Shown one piece after another: positions 1-7,499 of a stretch of DNA of 64,000 bases. The position numbers were made by a program, and so were the translations under genes. The notes under the pieces were generated by a model that searched no databases, was not told the DNA's origin, and worked only from the letters and a program-made list of their open reading frames with translations. Origin of the DNA: Priestia iocasae. Its GTDB lineage: Bacteria; Bacillota; Bacilli; Bacillales; Bacillaceae_H. Position 1 is the first letter of the stretch; every line of letters begins with the position of its first letter. The stretch covers positions 1-64,000 of the forward strand of contig NZ_JAFBFC010000004.1 of NCBI RefSeq assembly GCF_016909075.1, in the 5' to 3' direction.

Positions 1-30
1 CACTAAAGATGAAAAAAAGTTTTAAAAAAC

Positions 31-80
31 CGATTCATCCCCCACCTACTTACTGTGTTCCTTGAGGTGGGGGTCTTCTC
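31..80. mobile_element. Possible IS200/IS605-family right-end hairpin remnant
   Basis: A strong inverted repeat (CCCCCACCT, then AGGTGGGGG) is followed by TCTTCTCGGT. This layout resembles the right-end hairpins of IS605/IS1341-type elements in Bacillaceae, which also form the 3' end of TnpB omega-RNA. No transposase or TnpB gene lies to the right, so this could be the end of an element lying left of the window, or an ordinary hairpin. Confidence 0.35.
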
Positions 81-245
81 GGTAAGAATGATAAAAAAGT
101 GGGTGATCGGATTGAAAAGATGAGACTCAATAAAGAAAGTGAAGTATACAGGAATAATATATTTTAAAAGAGATTACCTTGTCAAAACAATTAAAGCTTG
201 AGTTGTTTCATAAGTCATCGCAAATAAAAAGAGGCTGCCGCAATA

Positions 246-293
246 AAACATCCCTTGCTTGTCTATCAATGTATAGGCAAGCAAGGGATGTTT
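246..293. terminator. Rho-independent terminator after ywbE
   Basis: A perfect 16-bp stem (AAACATCCCTTGCTTG and its complement) with a 16-nt loop lies just beyond the stop of the minus-strand ywbE gene. The T-rich side serves the minus strand. Confidence 0.75.
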
Positions 294-349
294 CGATTTT
301 AGTAAAAATGGGATGCTTTTACCTTTTTAGACTAAGCCCCACGGTTATG

Positions 350-547
350 TTAGTTTAAAACAATTTCTTTTACGCGTCCTACTTGTCCATCTTGCAGTCG
401 AACTTTAATACCATGTGGATGAAAACTAGCATTTGTTAAGATATCTTTTACAATACCATTTGTTAGCTTGCCTGATCGTTGATCTTGTTTTAAAACAATA
501 TTGACTTCAAGGCCAGGCTTAATGTTCTGGCGAGATTGTCCGCTCAT
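350..547 (-). CDS. ywbE: YwbE family protein (DUF2196)
   Basis: A 65-residue protein matching the whole length of Bacillus YwbE. The conserved KPGLEV, KQDQRSGKLT, G-IVKDILT, HPHGIKVRL and GQVGRVKEI blocks are all present, in the expected order. The family is small, cytosolic, basic and of unknown function; the Val/Gly-rich pattern suggests a small beta barrel (inference). Its ATG directly abuts the stop codon of the upstream small gene on the same strand, so the two are probably translationally coupled. Confidence 0.85.
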   Translation of the reverse strand: MSGQSRQNIKPGLEVNIVLKQDQRSGKLTNGIVKDILTNASFHPHGIKVRLQDGQVGRVKEIVLN

Positions 548-718
548 TTATACACCCATTCGTTTTCGTTGATTATTTGTTTTCTTTGTTTGCTGACTTT
601 TTAACTGTTGAGTTGATTTAACGAGGCCATGCTGATTACTAGCTTGATTTTGTTGTTTGCTTGCTAATTTTTGCTTCATGGCTTCTTGCAGACTAATTTT
701 TTTCTTTTCAGTAGACAT
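548..718 (-). CDS. Small Lys/Gln-rich hypothetical protein
   Basis: I do not recognise this 56-residue protein. It is very rich in Lys and Gln, has no hydrophobic segment, and is probably cytosolic and partly disordered. I start it at the ATG encoding MSTEKKK because AAAGGAG lies 8-9 nt upstream; an in-frame ATG eight codons earlier has no such site. It ends exactly where ywbE begins, which suggests a two-gene transcript. Confidence 0.6.
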   Translation of the reverse strand: MSTEKKKISLQEAMKQKLASKQQNQASNQHGLVKSTQQLKSQQTKKTNNQRKRMGV

Positions 719-1061
719 ATGTGAATCTCCTTTTTCAATCAATATCTTTCATTATAAGCGAAGGAGGTAAGGATGCATACATTTTCTCAAAGAAAAAAGA
801 ATGTCGTGTCTTGTAGGTGTCTAAAAAGTGCTTGATTAGGAATGATGAAAAGGAATGAGAGTGTTGGTACATAAATCAATAAAAGTAGGAAAGGTTCATG
901 GTAACGCGAAAAGTATAATGGAAAGATGGATTATTTATTAAAAGCGGTCCTTTCAGTAAATATTTATTATATTTAATTTAAATCTTATCGTGTACTAGGT
1001 GAATGAAAGTGACAAGTGTGTATGAGTATACATATTTTAATAGAAGGGAGGGACAAGTAAT
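719..1061. other. Intergenic region with divergent promoters
   Basis: About 340 bases between the minus-strand small gene and the cwlC-like gene. Apart from the sigma-K-like promoter listed separately and the AAGGAGG-like ribosome binding sites, I see no coding signal here. The sequence is AT-rich without long inverted repeats. Confidence 0.5.
1012..1039 (+). promoter_or_regulatory. Sigma-K-type promoter of cwlC-like gene
   Basis: AC at 1012-1013 is followed, after 17 nt, by CATATTTTA at 1031-1039. This matches the mother-cell sigma-K consensus (AC, N16-17, CATAnnnTA). It lies 23 nt upstream of the start codon. B. subtilis cwlC is a sigma-K gene, which supports the reading. Confidence 0.6.
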
Positions 1062-1871
1062 ATGAAAAGAATTTATCTTGATGCAGGTCATGGAGGAAAT
1101 GATTCAGGAGCCGTGGGTAATGGATTAGCAGAAAAAGATTTGACATTAAAGATTCAACAATATGTGATTGCCTATTTAAATGAAGTCTATAGTGAATTTA
1201 TAATTAATACGACACGTACGACTGATACGTTTCTATCCTTGAGTGAGCGAGCGAATCGAGCAAATGCGTGGAATGCAGATGTCTTTTTGTCTATGCATGT
1301 GAATGCAGGGGGAGGTACGGGTTACGAGGATTATATTTTTTCAAATGCAAGTGCTACAACTGTCAATCTTCAAAATGTGCTACACAACCAAGTTACGACC
1401 GTTTTAACAACATATAACCATGTCAATCGTGGTCAAAAACGAGCGAACTTTGCGGTCCTTCGCCAAACATCGATGCCCGCGATTTTAACAGAAATCGCGT
1501 TTATTGATACAGTTAAAGATTCCAACCTTTTAAAAAATGAGCTGTTTTTAAAAGAAATGGGAGAAGCATATGCACGAGGCGTAGCACAATTCGTAGGATT
1601 GCCAGTAAAAACTCCACCACCACCTCCAGAAGATAACCGTCTCTATCGGTTAACAACGGGTGCGTTTGCAAACGCTAAAGACTTTTCAAGAGGAATTGAA
1701 CAACTACGCTCTGATTATAATTGGATTATTTATGAAAAAGCAGATAGTACGGATTTAAATCCCACATATCGAATGATAACCGGAACATTTGTCGGGAAAG
1801 CGAACGCAGAGCGATTTGCCGAAGAACTTCGTCAAAAGTATGGTTGGACTATTTATGTGAATGAAGCATAA
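1062..1871 (+). CDS. cwlC: N-acetylmuramoyl-L-alanine amidase, CwlC-like (sporulation)
   Basis: A 269-residue zinc amidase that cleaves the MurNAc-L-Ala bond of peptidoglycan. Residues 1-175 form an Amidase_3 domain: DAGHGGNDSG gives zinc ligand His10, E24 follows in GLAEKDLT, SMHVNAGGG gives His79, and LTEIAFIDT gives the catalytic Glu near 141. A PPPPPE linker leads to a C-terminal SPOR-like part with two short repeats (RLYRLTTGAFANAKD and TYRMITGTFVGKANA) that would bind denuded glycan. There is no signal peptide, as in B. subtilis CwlC, which is released when the mother cell lyses. The sigma-K-like promoter supports a role in mother-cell lysis. Confidence 0.88.
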   Translation: MKRIYLDAGHGGNDSGAVGNGLAEKDLTLKIQQYVIAYLNEVYSEFIINTTRTTDTFLSLSERANRANAWNADVFLSMHVNAGGGTGYEDYIFSNASATTVNLQNVLHNQVTTVLTTYNHVNRGQKRANFAVLRQTSMPAILTEIAFIDTVKDSNLLKNELFLKEMGEAYARGVAQFVGLPVKTPPPPPEDNRLYRLTTGAFANAKDFSRGIEQLRSDYNWIIYEKADSTDLNPTYRMITGTFVGKANAERFAEELRQKYGWTIYVNEA

Positions 1872-1917
1872 ATAAAAGAAAAAGACGAGCATGATTTGCT
1901 CGTCTTTTTCTTTTATT
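1871..1917. terminator. Bidirectional terminator
   Basis: A 20-bp perfect stem with the core GACGAGC...GCTCGTC, flanked by A-rich and T-rich arms, lies between the convergent cwlC-like and pgl genes. It serves both strands. Confidence 0.85.
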
Positions 1918-2974
1918 TTGTAAGAAACTTTATGCAAACAGGATATGGAACAGTGATGTCTTGTTCAACCAATTCTAGCTTGCCTGTTTCTTTGTCTCTT
2001 TTAAAGAGCACAAGGTTGTGTGATTCTTGATTGGAAGCAATAAGAAATTCTTCTGTTGGATCAAGTACAAAGTCACGAGGCCAATCGCCTTCAGTTGATG
2101 TGCGATCGACAAATGTAAGTTCACCAGTATCTTGATTAACGCTAAAAATAGCGATGCTATCATGCCCGCGATTTCCAGCATATACAAATTGACCATCAGA
2201 AGAAATGTGAATAGCACTGCCTTGATTGTTTTCAGTAAAGTCACTTGGAATGGTTAAAATCGACTGAAGTTCCGTGAAGCTACCGTCGTCTTCGTTGTAT
2301 GATAGTGCAATCACTTCTGAACTTAACTCTGTCATAATGTAAGCAAATTTTCCGTTCGGGTGAAACACTAAATGTCTCGGTCCACTTCCAGGCGTTGTCA
2401 AGAGTGTATTTGCTTCTGTTAATGTACCATCTTCATTTACTTTGTATGTAATAACTTTGTCAATGCCAAGATCAACTACAGCTACATAGCGCTCATCTGG
2501 TGTAAAGTCGGCATAATGAACGTGTGGCTTTTCTTGACGGTCCTTATTTGGCCCGCTACCTGTATGTTCAATCACAGAAGCAGCAGCGTTTAACGTGCCA
2601 TCTTCATTGACGACATAAGACTCAACTGTTCCTTTATGATAATTCGATGTTACCACCAGACTTTGTGAACGATTAACACTTACGTGACAAGGATTAGCGC
2701 CTTCTGTAAGCTGCTTGTTTCGTTCAGTTAGTTCGCCTGTTTTACTGTTAATAGAATAAGCAGAAACCCCGCCTAATTCACCATCTTTTGCGACAGCATA
2801 AAGTGTGTTATTTGCTTCGTTTACAGTTACATATGTAGGGTTTTCAACGGTTGCTGCAAGCTTTACATCGCTAATCTTCTTTAACGTAGTATCAAGTGTA
2901 AACGTGTAAATTCCTTTGCTCTCACCTTTTGTATACGTTCCAACATAGCCGATAAATGATTGATTTGTTGTCAT
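1913..2974 (-). CDS. pgl: 6-phosphogluconolactonase, beta-propeller type
   Basis: A 353-residue cytosolic protein of the lactonase seven-bladed propeller family (YkgB/Pgl, COG2706), which hydrolyses 6-phosphogluconolactone in the oxidative pentose phosphate pathway. Recognisable blocks are GYVGTYTKGESKGIYTF at the N terminus, repeated blade motifs such as NPTYVTV, NPCHVSVN, GPRHLVFHPNGKFAYI and QGSAIHISSDGQFVYAGNRGHDSIA, and a closing WPRDFVLDPTEEFLIASNQES. Length is normal for the family. AAAGGAG lies about 9 nt before the ATG. It is monocistronic. Confidence 0.88.
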   Translation of the reverse strand: MTTNQSFIGYVGTYTKGESKGIYTFTLDTTLKKISDVKLAATVENPTYVTVNEANNTLYAVAKDGELGGVSAYSINSKTGELTERNKQLTEGANPCHVSVNRSQSLVVTSNYHKGTVESYVVNEDGTLNAAASVIEHTGSGPNKDRQEKPHVHYADFTPDERYVAVVDLGIDKVITYKVNEDGTLTEANTLLTTPGSGPRHLVFHPNGKFAYIMTELSSEVIALSYNEDDGSFTELQSILTIPSDFTENNQGSAIHISSDGQFVYAGNRGHDSIAIFSVNQDTGELTFVDRTSTEGDWPRDFVLDPTEEFLIASNQESHNLVLFKRDKETGKLELVEQDITVPYPVCIKFLTK

Positions 2975-3180
2975 AATCTCAAGCTCCTTTCATGACCATA
3001 TTATAGCATATATGCATAAGAAGTTAGAAAGTAGAAGCGATATGAGTATTTAAAAGCGTAAGTTAATAGTAAGAATGAGATAAAGGTTCAAGTGAAGATA
3101 GTAGATGATTTAGAGCGAGCATTATCATTCAGTAATCAATATATTTTAAAAGGGAACTAGCCATTTTAGATTCATAAAAA

Positions 3181-3216
3181 AAGAGTAGTTGGTCATTAAT
3201 GACCAACTACTCTTTT
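3181..3216. terminator. Terminator of ppaC
   Basis: A palindrome with 16-bp arms around TTAA (AAAGAGTAGTTGGTCA and complement), with T-runs on both strands, immediately follows the ppaC stop on the minus strand. Confidence 0.85.
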
Positions 3217-3219
3217 TAC

Positions 3220-4155
3220 TTAACCACGTTTTTTTAATGCTTCTGTTAACGAAGGAACAACTTGTTTTTTACGTGATACAACACCTTTTAAAAGCGCTGT
3301 TTTATTTTCTAGTTTAACATTAAATGCATCTTCTACAGCGTCCAATTGGTTACCAATTGCTAAAGCCACTGAGTCATTTTCTAAAATGTCTGTTACAACA
3401 AGAACAAATAAATCGAGTCCTTTTGCTTCGACAACGCTAGAAATAGTCTCTTCAAGCTCAACTTGACGTGCAAGAACGTCGTTTGTGTCAACTGTATTTA
3501 CTTGAGCGATTTCTACTTTGAAGCTACCCATATCGAATTCTTTTGCATCTAATGAGATAAGCTGCTCAATTGTTTTATCGCTTAGGTCTGCGCCTGCTTT
3601 TAACATATCTAGTCCGTAAGCTTCTGCATCCACACCAGCAATTTCCGCTAACTCACGAGCAGCGATGATGTCTTCTTCAGTGCAAGTAGGTGATTTGAAT
3701 AATAATGAATCAGAAATAATCGCTGATAGCATAAGGCCTGCAACCTCTTTTTTAATCGCTACACCGTTTTCTTTGTACATTTTATTTAAAATAGTAGCTG
3801 TACAACCTACTGGTTCAGCACGGTAGTATAGGGGATCACTCGTTTCAAAATTTGCAATGCGGTGGTGATCAATTACTTCTAATACACGAACAAGGTTAAT
3901 GTCATTTGCACTTTGTTGACGTTCGTTATGGTCAACTAAGATAACGCTGTTTACTTCACTTGCAACTTCTGTTACTAGGCGTGGAGCCTCAGCATTAAAG
4001 TAGTTTAAAGCAAATTGTGTTTCACCGTTAATTTCTCCTAAACGAATAGGTTCCACATTCATACCTAATTCTGTTTTTAAATCAGCATAAGCAATTGCAG
4101 AGCAAATTGTGTCTGTGTCAGGGTTTTTGTGTCCAAAAATAAATACTTTTTCCAT
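3220..4155 (-). CDS. ppaC: Manganese-dependent inorganic pyrophosphatase
   Basis: A 311-residue family II pyrophosphatase of the DHH superfamily that hydrolyses PPi to phosphate in the cytosol. Metal-binding motifs are all present: GHKNPDTDT at the N terminus, DHNERQQ, and the DHH motif in [10 protein letters not shown]. The C-terminal DHHA2 domain ends with the [10 protein letters not shown] substrate-binding motif. Length is close to B. subtilis PpaC (309). The start has AAAGGAG at normal spacing. Confidence 0.96.
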   Translation of the reverse strand: MEKVFIFGHKNPDTDTICSAIAYADLKTELGMNVEPIRLGEINGETQFALNYFNAEAPRLVTEVASEVNSVILVDHNERQQSANDINLVRVLEVIDHHRIANFETSDPLYYRAEPVGCTATILNKMYKENGVAIKKEVAGLMLSAIISDSLLFKSPTCTEEDIIAARELAEIAGVDAEAYGLDMLKAGADLSDKTIEQLISLDAKEFDMGSFKVEIAQVNTVDTNDVLARQVELEETISSVVEAKGLDLFVLVVTDILENDSVALAIGNQLDAVEDAFNVKLENKTALLKGVVSRKKQVVPSLTEALKKRG

Positions 4156-4419
4156 TCTTCTACTCCTTTAACAATGTGTATTAGGTTTTGTTATCCCGTC
4201 TTGACGGGCAGAAGTGATCTCACTTTATGTAAGGATGAGTAAATAAGCTCTCAATACTTCTGTATTGTATCAAATTTTTTTTTAATTTGACAGATTTTCT
4301 GAAAGTACAGCAAGATTTCTTCGTTAATATGATTGAAAATCCTCTCATAGAAGCTTTACTTCATTCAAATATCATTCTACTATATATGTTTAAAGCTAAA
4401 AAATAGAGGAGGTGATCAT

Positions 4420-4728
4420 GTGAAAAAAGCTGCGATTTTAATCAGTTTAGTAATTGCTTGTTTTGTACCTACCCTTGTAGACAAGTCAATTGACGATGCA
4501 TTTGTTCAAATCGTAGCAATGGATTATCAATACAAAGTTGATGCAATGATAACGCCTTCTGTTCAACCTTTAACGGTTGAAAAAAAGATAGATAAAGAGT
4601 CTATTAAACAAAAAGTAGCAAATGCTTCACAAACCTTGATAAAAAATGACCTCTGTATAGAACTAGCGTTTGTGAGTATAGAAAATAGATATTTACTTCC
4701 TATTCAGCATAGCTCCAATTATTTGTAG
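4420..4728 (+). CDS. Hypothetical secreted or anchored small protein
   Basis: A 102-residue protein starting at a GTG that follows GAGGAGGTGATC. Residues 1-20 (KKAAILISLVIACFVP) look like a signal peptide or membrane anchor, so the rest is probably extracytoplasmic. I do not recognise the family and see no catalytic motif. It lies upstream of uppP in the same direction and may be co-transcribed with it. Confidence 0.55.
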   Translation: MKKAAILISLVIACFVPTLVDKSIDDAFVQIVAMDYQYKVDAMITPSVQPLTVEKKIDKESIKQKVANASQTLIKNDLCIELAFVSIENRYLLPIQHSSNYL

Positions 4729-4791
4729 CAGTTAATCAAACTAGTTATGACGAGGATGCAAAATAAAATAGGAAGAAATAGAGGATTATTT

Positions 4792-5604
4792 ATGTGGGAA
4801 ATCATAGTAGCGTTTATTTTAGGAATTGTTGAAGGGTTAACAGAGTTTGCTCCTGTTTCATCGACTGGACATATGATTATTGTCGATGACTTACTATTAC
4901 AGTCACACAAGCTATTTTCACAAGAGGTAGCCAATACGTTTAAAATTGTCATTCAGTTAGGATCTATTCTTGCGGTAGTTGTTTTATTTAAGAATCGTTT
5001 TATTGATTTACTCGATTTGAAAAAAGAAAAACATGCGAGTAAACGATTAAAGCTCACCCACATTTTTGTTGGACTACTTCCAGCTGCCATACTAGGATTA
5101 TTATTTGAAGACTATATTGATGAGCATTTGTTTTCCATTCACACCGTATTAATTGGATTAGTCGCAGGTGCAGTTCTCATGCTCTTAGCAGACTGGTTGC
5201 AGCCAAAAGTGACCAAAATAGAAGTGGTTGATCAAATTGGATACAAACAAGCTTTTTTAGTAGGTTTGTTTCAATGTATTGCGTTGTGGCCAGGGTTTTC
5301 TCGTTCAGGTTCAACAATTTCTGGAGGGGTCTTACTAGGGATGAGTCATCGTGCAGCGGCAGATTTCACCTTCATTATGGCTGTTCCAATTATGTTAGGA
5401 GCTAGTGGGTTATCGCTTTTAAAAAATTGGAGCTATTTTACAATGGATGTTCTTCCATTTTTTATAGTGGGTTTTATCAGCGCATTTCTTTTTGCCTTTG
5501 TGTCTATTCGCTTTTTCTTAAAGCTCATTAATCGAATTAAGCTTGTTCCATTTGCGCTTTATCGGATTATACTTGCAGTAATTATTTACTTAATCATTTT
5601 CTGA
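4792..5604 (+). CDS. uppP: Undecaprenyl-diphosphatase
   Basis: A 270-residue integral membrane enzyme that dephosphorylates undecaprenyl pyrophosphate for recycling of the cell-wall lipid carrier; copies confer bacitracin tolerance. The family motifs GIVEGLTEFAPVSSTGH and PGFSRSGSTISGG are intact and about eight hydrophobic helices follow. I start at ATG 4792 because GAGG lies 7 nt upstream and the family begins at this point; an upstream in-frame ATG at 4747 has no ribosome binding site. Confidence 0.94.
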   Translation: MWEIIVAFILGIVEGLTEFAPVSSTGHMIIVDDLLLQSHKLFSQEVANTFKIVIQLGSILAVVVLFKNRFIDLLDLKKEKHASKRLKLTHIFVGLLPAAILGLLFEDYIDEHLFSIHTVLIGLVAGAVLMLLADWLQPKVTKIEVVDQIGYKQAFLVGLFQCIALWPGFSRSGSTISGGVLLGMSHRAAADFTFIMAVPIMLGASGLSLLKNWSYFTMDVLPFFIVGFISAFLFAFVSIRFFLKLINRIKLVPFALYRIILAVIIYLIIF

Positions 5605-5788
5605 ATGTGAAGGAAGTCTGATGAGTTGATGACTTGAGTATGCATAAATAGTCATTTGTTTAAAAAGATTGAGGGTGAAAAAAGGAGTTTTTTATGTGGA
5701 TGTCTAATCTTATGAAGTGACAAATAGATAGAAGATGTGGTATGTTGACATCTCTACATAAAAAATTAAAGGAAAAGGAGTTTTGAAT

Positions 5789-6061
5789 ATGAACAAAACA
5801 GAATTAGTAAATGCAGTAGCTGAAAAGTCTGAATTAAGTAAAAAGGATGCAGCAAAAGCAGTTGATGCTTTATTAGACACAATCTCAACTACATTAGCAG
5901 CAGAAGACAAAATTCAGCTTGTTGGATTTGGTACATTTGAAGTACGTGAGCGTGCAGCTCGTACAGGACGCAATCCACAAACAGGTGAAGAAATGCAAAT
6001 TGCAGCTTCTAAAGTACCAGCATTCAAAGCAGGTAAGGAATTAAAAGAAGCGGTTAAGTAA
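5789..6061 (+). CDS. hbs: HU-type DNA-binding protein
   Basis: A 90-residue HU/IHF family protein, near full-length match to B. subtilis HBsu. It forms a dimer that bends DNA and compacts the nucleoid. Seen are [20 protein letters not shown], the dimer core, [21 protein letters not shown] (the DNA-intercalating arm) and [24 protein letters not shown] lies 8 nt before the ATG; a TTG two codons earlier is too close to that site. It may be one of several HU paralogues in the genome, which cannot be judged here. Confidence 0.93.
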   Translation: MNKTELVNAVAEKSELSKKDAAKAVDALLDTISTTLAAEDKIQLVGFGTFEVRERAARTGRNPQTGEEMQIAASKVPAFKAGKELKEAVK

Positions 6062-6062
6062 T

Positions 6063-6112
6063 AAAACACAAAAATGCCTGTCGCTCTAGAGCGACAGGCA
6101 TTTTTGTGTTTT
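6063..6112. terminator. Terminator of hbs
   Basis: A very long near-perfect stem (arms containing AAATGCCTGTCGCTC) around TAGA, ending in TTTTTGTGTTTT, directly follows the hbs stop. Confidence 0.9.
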
Positions 6113-6172
6113 CGTGATTAAATACAGTCATAACTTTGAATACTAATAGTAAAACCTGAAAGTGAAGTGAGT

Positions 6173-6310
6173 ATGATGGGGATTTATGTTTTGTGTCCAG
6201 GATGTGACGGAAAGAAACAATGTAAAAAAGGCTGGGGGCTGTTTAGCAGAAAATTAAAGTGTGAACAGTGCCAAGGAACAGGGAAAACGGAATATTTAGG
6301 GCGATTGTGA
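6173..6310 (+). CDS. Mini zinc-ribbon protein (DnaJ-type CxxC motifs), left copy
   Basis: A 45-residue reading frame with CPGC, a lone Cys, and CEQCQGTGK, similar to one zinc-binding repeat of DnaJ. It probably binds one zinc ion; function unknown. It differs from the copy at 14034 by one residue (Gly for Arg at 22). There is only a weak purine-rich stretch upstream, so translation is uncertain. It is too short for confident calling, but conservation of the frame between the two repeat copies supports it. Confidence 0.45.
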   Translation: MMGIYVLCPGCDGKKQCKKGWGLFSRKLKCEQCQGTGKTEYLGRL

Positions 6311-6336
6311 AAAATGTAACGTGTCATCAAGAAATA

Positions 6337-6383
6337 AAGCACAAGACCATGTCGACTTATTTCATCGAGAAGATCTTGTGCTT
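6337..6383. terminator. Hairpin between mini zinc-ribbon and stress-protein fragment (left copy)
   Basis: Arms AAGCACAAGA and TCTTGTGCTT separated by 27 nt. The same hairpin lies at 14199-14245 in the right repeat, where it would end transcription of the intact stress-protein gene. Confidence 0.6.
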
Positions 6384-6398
6384 GTAATCACAGCTTCC

Positions 6399-6664
6399 TT
6401 ACAATGTTAATACTTGTGGAGATTCATTACTTTTGTTCATTAAACGAATGGCAGACGGGTGGATTTCGAGAACAATATAGTCAGAATCGTTTGGACCGTC
6501 AAACCATCTGCTGAAGCTTTCTTGCCAAATCTGTTGCTTCAAATTATCATCCTCTTTAATAATGACTTTACCTTCTACTTCAATGTATGAATCCCGAAAT
6601 CCTTCTCCATTGTAACCTAATAGGATATGCACATAAGGGTTTTGTTCAATTTCTTCTGCTTTAT
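6399..6664 (-). pseudogene. Truncated general stress protein 26-like gene
   Basis: This is the C-terminal part (residues 53-140) of the intact gene at 14261-14683, cut off at the edge of the direct repeat. The 5' half, including the ribosome binding site and start, is absent. An internal ATG would give 77 residues but lacks the N-terminal half of the flavin-binding barrel. It has drifted from the intact copy at several codons (for example VIIKED against AVMKED), as expected for a released copy. Confidence 0.88.
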
Positions 6665-7499
6665 ATTGAAAATTCAGTAGATGGTTGGTTTAAGCGATTA
6701 GAGTAGGACAGAATCAATTATGTAAAACGCACGGAAGACACCAATGAAAAATATATGATGAACTTGATTTGAAAATTGCCATTTTTATAAAAAAAGAAGG
6801 GAAGAGAAATGGTCAATAACTACCATAAACAATAATTTGCAAAATGTCTTTGAATTACAATCATTTCCTAAGAATGAAGTAAGTTCAGAACAACATGTAG
6901 TCAACTTAAATGAAATAAAGGATCAAATCACCAATTAACTAAGAAAAGCATTTGAGGAAATTTCTCTATAGATAACGTAATTAATATTACTTAACAAGGA
7001 CTTAGATAATTCTTTAATAAGAACTGTCACAAAACGTTGATAAAGTAACAATAGGTTGAATAGCATGAGTAGTTATCATGTTATTGGTCAAGGAAGGACC
7101 AATAACATATATCATTTATTGCAGCATAATAAACAGCAAGTAGTCTACTAATAAGCGGAGTTCCTAGTCTATGTTTTTGAGCAAAATGAAAATGTTTTTT
7201 TATATTCATTGAACCTATCAACTGTCATATACAGTACCGGAATTTAACCAAACAAGGAAAATTGCGTATAACTTCATTTGTTAAGTTTTTATAATCTGTA
7301 TAATGCAATTATTTGAGCATAAATTAATAAAGACAAAAAACATCTTACTCCCGTGGATTTCTTTTTCCTACGTTGTTGAGAATGCTGAGATTATTTTCGG
7401 CATTTTTTATTTTTTACTAAATATCCTATTATCATAGGTAAACACACAAATCACCCTAATCAAAAGTGAAAATTTAATAAAGAAGGGAATTATGAATTC
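6665..7499. other. Island left segment, no intact gene
   Basis: About 835 bases, AT-rich, without an intact gene. Short coding-like stretches are visible: near 6668-6770, a broken frame ending RTEDTNEKYMMN, and 6805-6938, a frame reading NNNLQNVFELQSF...NLNEIKDQITN and ending at TAA 6936. These look like remains of decayed genes. A hairpin without a T-tail (GTTATTGGTC/GACCAATAAC) lies at 7080-7106. Confidence 0.4.
7381..7410 (+). terminator. Probable terminator upstream of the Gly/Pro-repeat gene
   Basis: Stem AATGCTGA/TTTCGGCATT followed by TTTTTTATTTTTT. It resembles hairpins at 10070 and 11943, also within the island. Confidence 0.6.

Larger units (their letters stand above)
6146..6664. 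repeat. Direct repeat, left copy, of a ~519-bp segment
   Basis: This segment recurs at 14007-14526 in the same orientation with about ten substitutions and one A-run indel (about 98% identity). It carries the whole mini zinc-ribbon gene, a hairpin, and the C-terminal codons 53-140 of the general stress protein gene. Identity stops abruptly at both edges (after ATAGT on the left and GCTTTAT on the right). The two copies bracket the accessory island. Confidence 0.95.
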
